The notes under the pieces: model-generated
The model's input: the letters and a program-made list of their open reading frames with translations, nothing else
What the model was told of the DNA's origin: nothing
The model's database searches: none
Part shown: positions 1-8,445 of the stretch, one piece after another
How positions within the stretch are numbered: the first letter of the stretch is position 1
Layout of the letters: each line of letters starts with the position of its first letter
Program-made: the position numbers and the translations under genes
From: Lachnospiraceae bacterium G41
Lineage (GTDB): Bacteria; Bacillota; Clostridia; Lachnospirales; Lachnospiraceae
Direction of reading: 5' to 3'
Assembly (NCBI GenBank): GCA_900100245.1
Contig: FNEU01000010.1
Coordinates: forward strand, 62,001 to 126,000
DNA length: 64,000 bases

Positions 1-2
1 AT

Positions 3-338
3 TCAACAGTTTCACTTCCTTTCTCTGTAGCTGCACTCGGCGGTGAAATCTTTATTGATACCGTGGACGGCAAAGTGGTATATGATATTAAGGCAGGTAC
101 TCCTACCGATACAACGCTTAGACTACGCGGTAAAGGCGCTCCGAATGTAAAGAACAAAGACAGCAGGGGCGACCACTATGTCAAGCTTGTAGTCAAAGTT
201 CCCGAGCATTTGTCTGCAGAAGCAAAAGAAGCATTAAAGGCATTCGATGCTGCGAGCGGAGATTATTTAAATGCCACAAAGAATGCTTCAAAGGACGGTA
301 TTCCCAAAGAAAAGAAGAAAAAAGGTATATTCAAATAA
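3..338 (+). CDS. dnaJ: Chaperone DnaJ, C-terminal end (5' part outside window)
   Basis: The frame is open from the left edge, so only the last ~111 residues are present. They carry the C-terminal substrate-binding domain signature of DnaJ: FSVAALGGEIFIDTVDG, then KAGTPTDTTLRLRGKGAPN and RGDHYVKLVVKVPEHL. A short lysine-rich tail follows (KEKKKKGIFK). DnaJ is the Hsp40 co-chaperone that delivers unfolded clients to DnaK and stimulates its ATPase. The J domain and zinc fingers would lie upstream of the window. A hairpin made of GTGCCCGG repeats follows directly and separates it from the convergent TIR gene. A GTG at 63 is an internal codon, not the start. Confidence 0.93.
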   Translation, partial: STVSLPFSVAALGGEIFIDTVDGKVVYDIKAGTPTDTTLRLRGKGAPNVKNKDSRGDHYVKLVVKVPEHLSAEAKEALKAFDAASGDYLNATKNASKDGIPKEKKKKGIFK

Positions 339-342
339 AAAG

Positions 343-377
343 TGCCCGGCTCGCAACTGCGTGCCCGGCACTTTCTT
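343..377. terminator. Bidirectional hairpin terminator of the GTGCCCGGC repeat family
   Basis: AAAGTGCC pairs with GGCACTTT across an inner CGCA/TGCG hairpin, and T-rich sequence follows. It sits between the convergent dnaJ and TIR genes. The GTGCCCGGC core recurs at 17907, 20075 and 27931, so this is one copy of a dispersed palindromic repeat. Confidence 0.7.
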
Positions 378-396
378 TGTGTCAATCTAAAATTTT

Positions 397-2151
397 TTAA
401 TCATCTAAAAATGCTCTTATAATCTTGTCGCCTATAGTTCCATCTTCGATATGATCGTATTCATGAATGGATTTTTCAATTGCTCTTTTTCGTGCTGCTT
501 TCTTTTGCAAAATCTCTTCGTTTAAATCAACATACTCTTCCGAAATAATGTATTTCTGACGTAGCGTTTTATTCTCTTCGATATACTGATTTCTTAACTC
601 TTTCATTTTTCCCGAAGCATTGTCGAGTTCTACGAGATTAGAAATATTATGGTCCGCACAGAATTTTCTGTATTCGGAGATACATCTTGAAGAAAGACTG
701 GCGAGAATTGTTCTGTAAATTGAATCCAGTTCGGCAACCTTTTTTGATATCTCCTGCAATAATTTTGAGCCGCTGAATTTTGAAAGAACCGCATTGTCAT
801 AATCTCTTTTAAGAGAATGGAGTTCTTTTATGATTTCATCTTTTTTCGCATAGGTTTTACTTGATAATACGGTTTGTCTGAATTCATCCGCAGCAACATC
901 CAACTGTACATCGAATTCTTTCTGAAGATTTATATTTTCAAGACACTGATCTTTAATCTTTTCGTATTTTTCTTTTAAAGCATCACCTGCAAATGTAATT
1001 GCTTTTTCGTAGTTTTCATCGGTCGTCAAATCTGCTTTTGCATAGATGATATTATCTTCATTGTGACGCACGTTTGCAAGCAATCTTATCCAGTATGCTT
1101 CGGCCATGGTAGGAGCTATTTCAAGCAGATCGCTTATGTTGGAATAAACTGCCGCATAGTTTTTATTATTTAAGTTATTTGTTGCTTTTAACAGCATTCC
1201 TTCGGGAGAACTTAAGTTAACAGGTTTTTTGTCGGGAAGTCCGTTCTTTCCTGCTTTAAGAATATTGTTAAGATAATTGATTATGTTTTTGGCGAGTACT
1301 TCCATTGCATTGGGATTGGAAAGAAGCTGTGCCTGCTTTAAACTGAATGCTCTGGGGAGTTCTTCGGGATCGTCGCATGCAAAGAATATCTGCTTGGTTT
1401 GATCCTTTTCCATCAGTTTAAGGAAACGGCTCCATTCGTTCTTAACCCAGGTAGCGGTAAAGTATTCGGACTTGCTTCCGATAACCGCCATTACCTTTGA
1501 ACTTTTAAGTGCAGCGAAAATATAAGGCTCATAATCAACGCTTAATTTATTCTGAAGTGTTTCTCTTGCAAAGAATACTTTATATCCGCTCTTGGTGAGG
1601 ATTTCATAAAGACGTGAGCAGTATGCAACATCCTCTGTAGTCGTCTTTGTATCTTCGTCAGTCTCTTTGTAGCAGATAAATACATCGTAAGGAGCCTCGT
1701 TTTTGGCGATTTCCAGATATTCAGTCTGTATTCTGTTTATCTCAACTGCTTCTTTTTCGAGGATTGCTTTCTGCTCGTCATCGCACAATTTAAGCGCATC
1801 GAGATAAGAATAGTAGTTAAGAATACTTTCGTCTTTTACTCTGTGAAGAGTAGGAAAGTATTTGCTGCTGATAGGATCCGGAACATATTCGATGCCGTAT
1901 TCGCAGAGGGTTCTTAACCATAAAATATCGGCTGAAGGAATATTCTCCGATAAAATATTGTCATAAATACGAATAGCATTGTCGTATTCTTTCTGCTGAC
2001 GTAATTTATTGGCACGGTTAAGCTGGTTAATGTATTTTCCTGCCGTATCCGATACAAAGTTGGTGGCTCCGCAGTATTCACATACAGTTAAAGCCGATTT
2101 AACATCCAACACACCGCCGCAACATCTGCAATTCAAAGCTTCTGTTTTCAT
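397..2151 (-). CDS. Zinc-ribbon / TIR-domain protein with helical C-terminal region
   Basis: A 584-residue cytoplasmic protein. Residues 8-27 form a zinc ribbon (C8, C10/C11, C24, C27). Residues ~40-75 look like a TPR-type helical hairpin. A TIR domain begins at about 153 (YDVFICYKE) and contains FFARETL, DYEPYIFAALKSSKVMAVIGS and WVKNEWSRF. E208 in DYEPYI occupies the position of the catalytic glutamate of NAD-cleaving TIR domains; this alignment is by eye. The remaining ~300 residues are charged and helical, probably TPR or coiled coil. The start is set by GGAGGT eight bases upstream. Bacterial TIR proteins include NADase effectors of antiphage defence, but no partner gene (Thoeris, SIR2, nucleotide cyclase) is adjacent. 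Function is unassigned. Confidence 0.85.
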   Translation of the reverse strand: MKTEALNCRCCGGVLDVKSALTVCEYCGATNFVSDTAGKYINQLNRANKLRQQKEYDNAIRIYDNILSENIPSADILWLRTLCEYGIEYVPDPISSKYFPTLHRVKDESILNYYSYLDALKLCDDEQKAILEKEAVEINRIQTEYLEIAKNEAPYDVFICYKETDEDTKTTTEDVAYCSRLYEILTKSGYKVFFARETLQNKLSVDYEPYIFAALKSSKVMAVIGSKSEYFTATWVKNEWSRFLKLMEKDQTKQIFFACDDPEELPRAFSLKQAQLLSNPNAMEVLAKNIINYLNNILKAGKNGLPDKKPVNLSSPEGMLLKATNNLNNKNYAAVYSNISDLLEIAPTMAEAYWIRLLANVRHNEDNIIYAKADLTTDENYEKAITFAGDALKEKYEKIKDQCLENINLQKEFDVQLDVAADEFRQTVLSSKTYAKKDEIIKELHSLKRDYDNAVLSKFSGSKLLQEISKKVAELDSIYRTILASLSSRCISEYRKFCADHNISNLVELDNASGKMKELRNQYIEENKTLRQKYIISEEYVDLNEEILQKKAARKRAIEKSIHEYDHIEDGTIGDKIIRAFLDD

Positions 2152-2186
2152 CTGTAACCTCCTAAAACAGTTTTATACATAATACT

Positions 2187-2215
2187 ATTATAAAGGATTA
2201 TTACTTAAGGATAAA
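2187..2215 (-). promoter_or_regulatory. Possible promoter of the TIR gene
   Basis: On the minus strand a perfect TATAAT lies at 2192-2187. The -35 at 17-bp spacing (TTTATC) is weak. The distance to the start codon (~36 bp) is plausible. Confidence 0.4.
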
Positions 2216-2282
2216 TAGTATATTACAGTAAAATATACACATATTTTTTGCCATCTTAATAAAATCTTAACCAATTGTCCCC

Positions 2283-2311
2283 TTGTTTCTTAATAATCGG
2301 ATGGATATTAT
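2283..2311 (+). promoter_or_regulatory. Promoter of the two-component operon
   Basis: TTGTTT at 2283-2288, a 17-bp spacer, then TATTAT at 2306-2311. It lies ~60 bp before the response-regulator start, in the divergent region shared with the TIR gene. Confidence 0.55.
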
Positions 2312-2370
2312 TATAGATGTACGGAAGACCTGCAGGATTCCTTAAATAAATATTTGGGAGTTAAATTAAC

Positions 2371-3063
2371 ATGTACAACATTTTAATTTGTGATGATGAG
2401 AAAGATATCGTAAACGCGCTGAAGATTTATTTATCATCCCCTGATTTAAACTTTTACGAAGCCGAAAACGGGCTGGAGGCACTAAACATTTTAAAATCCA
2501 ACGAAATTCACCTGGTTATACTTGACATAATGATGCCTAAAATGAACGGAATAGAAACACTTTCCAACCTTCGACAATTCAGTAATGTTCCGGTAATTAT
2601 GCTCTCGGCCAAAAGCGAAGATACAGATAAAATTCTCGGGCTTAACGTAGGAGCCGACGATTACATCACAAAACCCTTTAATCCGATTGAAGTTAATGCG
2701 AGAGTTAGATCGGCCTTAAGAAGATACTTCGATTTCGGAGGCAAGGTTAAAACGGAAAGCATGTATACTGTAGGAGGCGTTACACTCGATGACTCTACTA
2801 AAACCGTAACTGCTGACAATGAAGAGGTAACGCTTACTCCCAAAGAATTCGATATATTAAAAATGCTTATGCAGTCACCGGGAAAGGTGTTTTCACCCAA
2901 AGAAATCTACGAGAAAAACTGGGAAGAAAGCATGATGCCCGGATGCGAGAAAACAGTTGCGGTTCATATAAGACATATTAGAGAAAAGATTGAAATCAAT
3001 CCCAACGAACCGAGATACTTAAAGGTTATCTGGGGACAGGGATACAAAATCGAGGGACAGTAA
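2371..3063 (+). CDS. OmpR/PhoB-family response regulator
   Basis: 230 residues, the usual size for this family. An N-terminal receiver domain has acidic residues D8-D9, phospho-acceptor D52 in LVILDIMMP and K101 in DDYITKPF. The C-terminal winged helix (about 130-228) contains TLTPKEFDILKML and VAVHIRHIREKI and ends in the typical WGQGYKIEGQ. It should bind DNA as a phosphorylated dimer and control membrane or envelope genes. The histidine kinase starts 9 bp downstream, so the two form one operon and a cognate pair. The architecture resembles VanR/RegX3-type regulators. The target is unknown; neither neighbouring gene suggests a specific signal. Confidence 0.93.
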   Translation: MYNILICDDEKDIVNALKIYLSSPDLNFYEAENGLEALNILKSNEIHLVILDIMMPKMNGIETLSNLRQFSNVPVIMLSAKSEDTDKILGLNVGADDYITKPFNPIEVNARVRSALRRYFDFGGKVKTESMYTVGGVTLDDSTKTVTADNEEVTLTPKEFDILKMLMQSPGKVFSPKEIYEKNWEESMMPGCEKTVAVHIRHIREKIEINPNEPRYLKVIWGQGYKIEGQ

Positions 3064-3072
3064 GGATAGGAT

Positions 3073-5034
3073 ATGAACGAAGAAAACATTATTGAAACAG
3101 AAATCATAAAAGAAAAAAACATAGATAAAAAAGTAAAAAAATACTGGCTTGCACATCCCGTGGCAAAAGTGCTTTTATTCGCAGCAAGCGCCGGTGCACT
3201 GGCAGTACTTTTGTTTTGTATAGCGGCAATACTTGATATCGGACAGAACGGATTGTACAGACCCGAAAATGCACTTGAACGTACTTTGGAAGAGCACTTT
3301 GAGGATAACGCCGAAAGAAATGTCAGAACGGTCAAAAATTATCTTTCCATGGATATGAAAGAAGATGCGGATTATTTCCTTAAGGAAAGAAATATTGCAG
3401 CACTTATTTTAACACCTCTTTCCAGCCAGCCGGAGATTTACAGATACTCTTATTTCAGGGAACCTTATTCTGCGGATATGGTCCCGACGAAATATGTTTA
3501 CAAAGGCGTTGATGAAGGCATTGAATGGAGCGTTTATCTTCTACCTGATTTAAATGCGGAGGATGATGCATATAAAAGTAATTTGACACGTTTCAGTCTT
3601 GAATACCAATTCCGTATCTGGGTGTTGGTCGGGAGCGTTGTCAGCGCCATTTTGTTACTTGTATTTGCAGCTTTATTCATAAGCGTAATAGGACGTTCTT
3701 ATGAGGACGGAGAAGTAAAAGAGAGTTTCTTTACCAAGATTCCTTTCGATATAGCAGCGTTATTGTTCATTTTTGTAGAAATCTGTTTATTTGGTGTTGC
3801 GGTTTCATGCGGCGATGCTGAGGGAGAGGTAATTTCGATATGTCTCTTCATCATTTTGTTCATAACAGCTTTTATCAATTTCGTACACAGAGTTAAACTT
3901 AAAAACATTTTCAAAAGCACTTTGTGCTACAAGATACTCGCTTTGTTTGCAAAAATGAACTTAAAGATTTCGGTTATCTGGAAGGCAATTCTGATAGGTG
4001 CCGTAATACTTATAGTGGAACTGTTCGGATCGATATGTATAGCGGGAATGGTTGGGGAACCGGCTGTAATTTTCCTCCTCTTTCTTGCAATTATGTTTGA
4101 AAAATCCATTATTTATCCGATTGCTTTATACATAGTTCTTATGATACGTCAGCTCTTTTATGCGGGTGAAAAACTTGCTGAAGGCGATACGGATTATAAG
4201 ATTAACTTAGCAGGTTTCTTTGGCATCTACAAAAAACATGCCGAGAATCTTAACAATCTTTCAGGTTCTGTAAACAATGCCGTTGAAGAAAGAATGAAGA
4301 GCGAGAGAATGAAGACCGAACTTATCACCAATGTTTCTCACGATCTTAAAACTCCGCTTACATCCGTTATCAATTATTCTGATTTAATCAATACCGAGGC
4401 GGCGTCATTTAATGAAAATACCGATGCGGCCGAAAGCATGGGAAAGATAACCGAGTACTCTGAAGTTTTAAACAGACAGTCCAACAAATTAAAACGTCTT
4501 TTGGACGATCTTGTTGAAGTGTCAAAGGCAAGCAGCGGAAATATAGAGCTTGTTATGGAAAAGCTTGACGTCGGAACAATTATTTCTCAGGCACTCGGCG
4601 AGTACGAGGAGAGATTTGAAGAAAAACAGCTTGAGACAATTACGGCTATTCCCGAAGAAAACTTATTTGTAAATGCCGACAGCAGAAAACTCTGGAGAGT
4701 GGTTGATAATCTCTTACAGAACATTTACAAATATGCTCTTCCTTCAACCAGAGTTTTCATCGAAACAAAAGAGGTAAACGAAAAGGTAAATATAATATTT
4801 AAAAATACATCCAGAGATATCATTACGATTTCTCCCGATGAACTGACGGAAAGATTCACCAGAAACGATGAGTCCAGACATCAGGAAGGCAACGGACTCG
4901 GACTTGCGATTGCAAAGACCATGACCGAAGCTATGAAAGGTAATTTCAAAATAGAAGTAGACGGAGATTTATTCAAGGTCATTCTGACTTTTGATAAAGA
5001 AAGCGCTCCCGAAGAGGCAGACGCTGAAGAATAA
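3073..5034 (+). CDS. Membrane sensor histidine kinase
   Basis: 653 residues. One TM segment at ~31-53 precedes an external region of about 130 residues. A block of five to six further TM segments follows (about 184-206, 224-246, 254-271, 302-327, 331-357), which is more than the usual two. The cytoplasmic part has a HAMP-like stretch, the H-box VSHDLKTPLTS with phospho-acceptor H423, an N-box VVDNLLQN and a G-box GNGLGLAIAK. The C-terminal tail is acidic. It pairs with the preceding response regulator. The multi-TM sensor block suggests detection of a membrane or lipid-associated signal. This is inferred from topology only; no named sensor domain is recognised. Confidence 0.93.
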   Translation: MNEENIIETEIIKEKNIDKKVKKYWLAHPVAKVLLFAASAGALAVLLFCIAAILDIGQNGLYRPENALERTLEEHFEDNAERNVRTVKNYLSMDMKEDADYFLKERNIAALILTPLSSQPEIYRYSYFREPYSADMVPTKYVYKGVDEGIEWSVYLLPDLNAEDDAYKSNLTRFSLEYQFRIWVLVGSVVSAILLLVFAALFISVIGRSYEDGEVKESFFTKIPFDIAALLFIFVEICLFGVAVSCGDAEGEVISICLFIILFITAFINFVHRVKLKNIFKSTLCYKILALFAKMNLKISVIWKAILIGAVILIVELFGSICIAGMVGEPAVIFLLFLAIMFEKSIIYPIALYIVLMIRQLFYAGEKLAEGDTDYKINLAGFFGIYKKHAENLNNLSGSVNNAVEERMKSERMKTELITNVSHDLKTPLTSVINYSDLINTEAASFNENTDAAESMGKITEYSEVLNRQSNKLKRLLDDLVEVSKASSGNIELVMEKLDVGTIISQALGEYEERFEEKQLETITAIPEENLFVNADSRKLWRVVDNLLQNIYKYALPSTRVFIETKEVNEKVNIIFKNTSRDIITISPDELTERFTRNDESRHQEGNGLGLAIAKTMTEAMKGNFKIEVDGDLFKVILTFDKESAPEEADAEE

Positions 5035-5113
5035 ATACTAAATTAAAAACCTCAAGGAGTGTGATGCCTATATAAAATAATCTTCCAAATCGAAATTAAA
5101 ATGTTGCTTTTAA

Positions 5114-5144
5114 GGATTGTCCTGCGCGGGGCAATCCTTTTTTT
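5114..5144 (+). terminator. Rho-independent terminator of the two-component operon
   Basis: GGATTGTCC / GGGCAATCC with a TGCGC loop, followed by seven T residues. It lies 80 bp after the kinase stop codon. Confidence 0.9.
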
Positions 5145-5233
5145 CTTTGAATAATTTACTTTATTATGTATTTTTTAAATCTTATTTTTCTGATTTTACG
5201 AAATTGGGTATCCCTAAAGTTCTGTTCTTATAT

Positions 5234-5262
5234 CTGACAGAGAAATTATTTTATGATATAAT
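5234..5262 (+). promoter_or_regulatory. Promoter for the downstream membrane-protein gene
   Basis: CTGACA at 5234-5239, a 17-bp spacer and a perfect TATAAT at 5257-5262, with AGGAGG at 5312 just before the next start codon. This arrangement argues against translation of the open frame that spans it. Confidence 0.8.
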
Positions 5263-5324
5263 GTTTTCCGATAGCAGAAAATCTGCTTTCCGATTGGGGA
5301 ATTATTTTTTTAGGAGGAGATGAA

Positions 5325-6020
5325 ATGTTTGATAATTACTCAAATTACGATTCAATTACTAACGACAGAGAACGCGAAGAAAAACTGATGCAGGACAAGA
5401 GAGAACGCTGCCATAAGGAAGGAAAACTCTATTTTGTTCTTTTCTGGCTGACGGTTCTCGGAACACCGGTTATATTTTTGTTATCGCTTATCGGCGGTAT
5501 TGCCGGCGCTGCTTTTGATGTTTTATTTGATTCGCAGGCTGTATTATATGGTTTTCTCGGCATAATCGGCGTCATATCATTAGCCGCCGGTATTGTAACC
5601 GCCGTTATTTTATTTATTCTCGGCAAAGAAGAAAGCTGCTTTAAAGCTGCAGGCATTGCTTATATTATTATTGCATTGTCAAGTACGGTTACTGAATTCC
5701 TGCCTGACGGACTGATTAAGACAGTTCTTGAACTTGTAACTCTTATTGCTGAGATGTTTTATCTGTTTGAGTTTATAAACGGCAGCATTTATATTTTGGC
5801 AGGCGTTGATAATTATATTGCTTCTTCTTGGGAGACACTCAAAAAGGTCATTATATATTTGTTTATCGGAATCGTGGCATGCGTAATTCTCGTGTTTATT
5901 CCCATAATAAGATATCTTGCATTAATAGCAATTTTTATCGCTGCTATAGGAGCAATCGGTATATTAATTTGGGAGTGGGTACTTATGTTTAAAACAGCAC
6001 GTGCTCTTAAAAACTTTTAA
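5325..6020 (+). CDS. Hypothetical polytopic membrane protein
   Basis: 231 residues with a strong AGGAGGAGATGAA ribosome site. A charged N-terminal tail of ~35 residues (NDREREEKLMQDKRER) precedes about six hydrophobic segments, near 35-60, 70-100, 105-125, 128-150, 165-190 and 195-225. I recognise no family motif. It has its own promoter. The next gene, recU, begins 16 bp after its stop, so it may be co-transcribed with recU-prmA-rsmE without sharing their function. Isoleucine- and alanine-rich membrane composition gives no hint of substrate. Confidence 0.8.
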   Translation: MFDNYSNYDSITNDREREEKLMQDKRERCHKEGKLYFVLFWLTVLGTPVIFLLSLIGGIAGAAFDVLFDSQAVLYGFLGIIGVISLAAGIVTAVILFILGKEESCFKAAGIAYIIIALSSTVTEFLPDGLIKTVLELVTLIAEMFYLFEFINGSIYILAGVDNYIASSWETLKKVIIYLFIGIVACVILVFIPIIRYLALIAIFIAAIGAIGILIWEWVLMFKTARALKNF

Positions 6021-6036
6021 TTAAGTCAGGTAAAAA

Positions 6037-6570
6037 ATGGCTACTTGGAAATCAAGAGGTTTAAGAGGTTCGGCGCTTGAGGAACTGATAAACCGAACAA
6101 ATGAAAAATACAGAGATGAAGGTCTGGCTCTGATTCAGAAAATACCTACACCGATTACACCCATAGAAATCGATCAGAGCACCAGACATATCACTCTTGC
6201 ATATTTCGATCAGAAAAGTACCGTCGACTACATCGGTGCGGTTCAGGGAATTCCGGTTTGTTTTGATGCAAAGGAGAGTGCGACCGAAACATTTTCGCTG
6301 CAGAATATTCACGAGCATCAGTACAAATTCATGGAGGATTTCGAAGCGCAGGGTGGAGTGGCGTTTTTTCTGATTTATTATACTTCTATAGATGAACTCT
6401 ATTATCTCCCGTTCGAATATCTTAAAATATTCTGGCAGAGAGCCAAAGAAGGCGGAAGAAAGAGCTTCAGACATGACGAATTAAATCCCGCGTATGTTAT
6501 ACCCAGGGATTCGGATGTATTCGTACCATATCTGGAAACATTAAAAATCGATCTTGCGGACAGAGAATAA
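6037..6570 (+). CDS. recU: Holliday junction resolvase RecU
   Basis: 177 residues, slightly short for the Gram-positive RecU family. The N-terminal signature WKSRGLRGSALEELINRTN is typical, followed by KIPTPITPIEI. The PD-(D/E)xK-type metal site is visible as D64 in STVDYIG and D77-x-K79 in CFDAKES, followed by LQNIHEHQYKFME. RecU cleaves four-way junctions during recombinational repair and chromosome segregation together with RuvAB. In bacilli recU sits next to a penicillin-binding protein gene; here it sits next to prmA instead. The ATG is preceded by CAGG at a workable distance. Confidence 0.93.
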   Translation: MATWKSRGLRGSALEELINRTNEKYRDEGLALIQKIPTPITPIEIDQSTRHITLAYFDQKSTVDYIGAVQGIPVCFDAKESATETFSLQNIHEHQYKFMEDFEAQGGVAFFLIYYTSIDELYYLPFEYLKIFWQRAKEGGRKSFRHDELNPAYVIPRDSDVFVPYLETLKIDLADRE

Positions 6571-6589
6571 TTATAAGGATCATAAAAGA

Positions 6590-7552
6590 ATGAAGTGGCA
6601 TAAAATAACAATCAAAACAATTACAGATGCTGAAGATATCATTATCTGCTACATGGAAGACATTGGTCTTGAAGGTGCACAGATAGAAGATAAAATTCCT
6701 TTAACTCCGCTTGAAAAAGAAAAGATGTTTGTGGATATTCCGCCGGTAAGCGAAGAAGATGACGGTATTGCTTATCTTAATTTCTTTGTGGAAGACGAAG
6801 AAGGTTTGGATATTGACGAGATAGTAGCAAACGTTAAAACCGAACTTGATGCGATAAGAGAATTCACAGATATCGGCGAAGGAAGCGTAATGCTGTCCGA
6901 GACCGAGGATATGGACTGGATTAATAACTGGAAAAAATATTTCCATCAGTTTTATATCGATGATCTTCTTGTAATTCCTTCGTGGGAAAATGTTGAAAAT
7001 CCCGAGCACACAGGAAAGATTCTTCATATCGATCCCGGTACCGCATTCGGAACGGGCGCGCACGAAACCACACAGCTTTGCATCAGACAGATTAAAAAGT
7101 ATGTAAATGAAAATACCGAAATACTGGATGTCGGATGCGGCAGCGGAATACTTGGAATAGTTGCGCTTATGTACGGTGCAAAACATGCAAAGGGTACTGA
7201 CCTTGATCCCTGCGCCATAGATGCATCTGCGGAGAACCTTGCAAACAACGGAATATCTCCCGAAGACTTTGAAATCATTATCGGAAATATCATCAGCGAT
7301 AAGGAAGTTCAGGACTGGGCCGGCTACGAAAAATACGATATAGTCGTTGCAAACATTTTGCATAACGTTTTAGACGTTTTAACGCCCGTTATTTTGCATC
7401 AATTAAAGCCGGGCGGTATTTATATCACCTCGGGCATTATCGACGAAAAAGAGGGCTTTATGCTTGATGTAATGAAGCGTGACGGCCTTGAGGTACTCGA
7501 TGTCACCAGACAGGGCGAGTGGGTATCGATTACAGCACGTAAAAGAGTATAG
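6590..7552 (+). CDS. prmA: Ribosomal protein L11 methyltransferase PrmA
   Basis: 320 residues from the ATG with AAGGAT upstream; an in-frame TTG at 6554 would overlap recU without a ribosome site. The N-terminal domain is the small acidic L11-recognition module. The SAM-binding half shows DPGTAFGTGAHETTQLC (148-164), motif I LDVGCGSGILGI (179-190), the acidic motif II TDLDPCAI, and VVANILHNVL (252-261), the PrmA version of the catalytic loop. It trimethylates amino groups of L11. The pairing with rsmE downstream is common in Firmicutes, but here a 146-bp non-coding-looking segment separates them. Confidence 0.95.
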   Translation: MKWHKITIKTITDAEDIIICYMEDIGLEGAQIEDKIPLTPLEKEKMFVDIPPVSEEDDGIAYLNFFVEDEEGLDIDEIVANVKTELDAIREFTDIGEGSVMLSETEDMDWINNWKKYFHQFYIDDLLVIPSWENVENPEHTGKILHIDPGTAFGTGAHETTQLCIRQIKKYVNENTEILDVGCGSGILGIVALMYGAKHAKGTDLDPCAIDASAENLANNGISPEDFEIIIGNIISDKEVQDWAGYEKYDIVVANILHNVLDVLTPVILHQLKPGGIYITSGIIDEKEGFMLDVMKRDGLEVLDVTRQGEWVSITARKRV

Positions 7553-7698
7553 AATTCATTTGAGGGCGAAAGGCACCTTCAGACATCGCTTTTATGAGCT
7601 GACGGTCGCGCGAGAATCGGAGGATGTCGGGTTTGCGACGATTGGAGTGAAACGCAGATTCGACAGACTAGATAAGGTGTTCGAGACAGGATTTTGAA
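7553..7698 (+). other. 146-bp segment of unusual composition between prmA and rsmE
   Basis: This spacer is richer in G+C than its surroundings. It contains similar short direct repeats (GCGAGAATCGGA / GCGACGATTGGA) and imperfect inverted ends (CGAAAGGCACCTTCAGAC near 7565 against CAGACTAGATAAGGTGTTCG near 7662). An open frame crosses it, but no start signal or recognisable protein was found. It may be a small repeat element inserted into an otherwise tight operon. Only the flanks are confidently genic. Confidence 0.45.
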
Positions 7699-8445
7699 AT
7701 GTACCATTTTTTTGTAGATAAAAACAATATAATCAATCATACCGTCATTATCGAGGGCGCGGATTTCAATCACATTAAAAACGTTCTTCGCATGCGTGAG
7801 GGTGAAGAAATTTCCGTCGGAAACGGAGAAGATGAGAACGAATACAGATGTGCTATCGAGCGCTTTGAAGATGACAGGGTAATCTGCAAACTTCTTTTCA
7901 TAAAAGAAGCCAACGTCGAACTTCCCTCAAAAGTTATCCTCTATCAGTGCCTTCCGAAAGCCGACAAAATGGAGATGATAATCCAGAAATGCGTGGAGCT
8001 CGGCGTAAGCGAGATAATCCCCGTTGCATCGAAAAGATGCGTGGTCAAGCTCGATGATAAAAAAGCCTCTTCGAAAGTGACTAGATGGCGGGCTATAGCG
8101 GAAGCGGCCGGCAAGCAGAGCAAAAGAGCATATGTACCGATTATTGGACAGGTTACTTCTTTTAAGGATGCCGTCAAAGATTCTGCCAGAGCCGACGTTA
8201 AACTTATTCCTTATGAACTTGCCGAAGGAATGGAAGCTACCAAAGAGGCATTTGACACCATAAAAGAAGGCAAAACAATTGCAGTCTTCATCGGGCCAGA
8301 GGGTGGATTCGACGAGAGTGAAATCGACGAAGCTGTAAACTCCGGTATAAAACCAATCTCTCTGGGCAGACGTATCCTTCGCACCGAGACAGCAGGCATG
8401 ACCGTACTGGCCTGGATCGGATATAAACTTGAAGTAAATCGCTAA
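7699..8445 (+). CDS. rsmE: 16S rRNA (uracil-1498-N3)-methyltransferase RsmE
   Basis: 248 residues, the normal RsmE length. The N-terminal PUA-like part includes DFNHIKNVLRMREGEEISV. The C-terminal SPOUT knot domain has KADKMEMIIQKCVELGVSEIIPV, then FIGPEGGFDESEID and LGRRILRTETAGMTVLAWIGY, the conserved SAM-pocket elements of the family. It methylates U1498 of 16S rRNA in the assembled small subunit. It follows prmA, the usual neighbour. The final codons run directly into the 63-bp tandem hairpin array. Confidence 0.96.
   Translation: MYHFFVDKNNIINHTVIIEGADFNHIKNVLRMREGEEISVGNGEDENEYRCAIERFEDDRVICKLLFIKEANVELPSKVILYQCLPKADKMEMIIQKCVELGVSEIIPVASKRCVVKLDDKKASSKVTRWRAIAEAAGKQSKRAYVPIIGQVTSFKDAVKDSARADVKLIPYELAEGMEATKEAFDTIKEGKTIAVFIGPEGGFDESEIDEAVNSGIKPISLGRRILRTETAGMTVLAWIGYKLEVNR

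Noticed and set aside
5117-5323. Open frame of 68 codons before the membrane-protein gene
   Set aside because: It starts with TTG inside a terminator hairpin, has no ribosome site and spans a good promoter.
6061-6474. 137-codon minus-strand frame over recU
   Set aside because: Complete overlap with a well-supported recU on the other strand; cysteine-rich translation typical of antisense frames.
6701-7363. 220-codon minus-strand frame over prmA
   Set aside because: Antisense shadow of a clear methyltransferase gene.
7479-7697. 72-codon frame across the prmA-rsmE gap
   Set aside because: It begins inside prmA without a start signal, and the product has no recognisable features.
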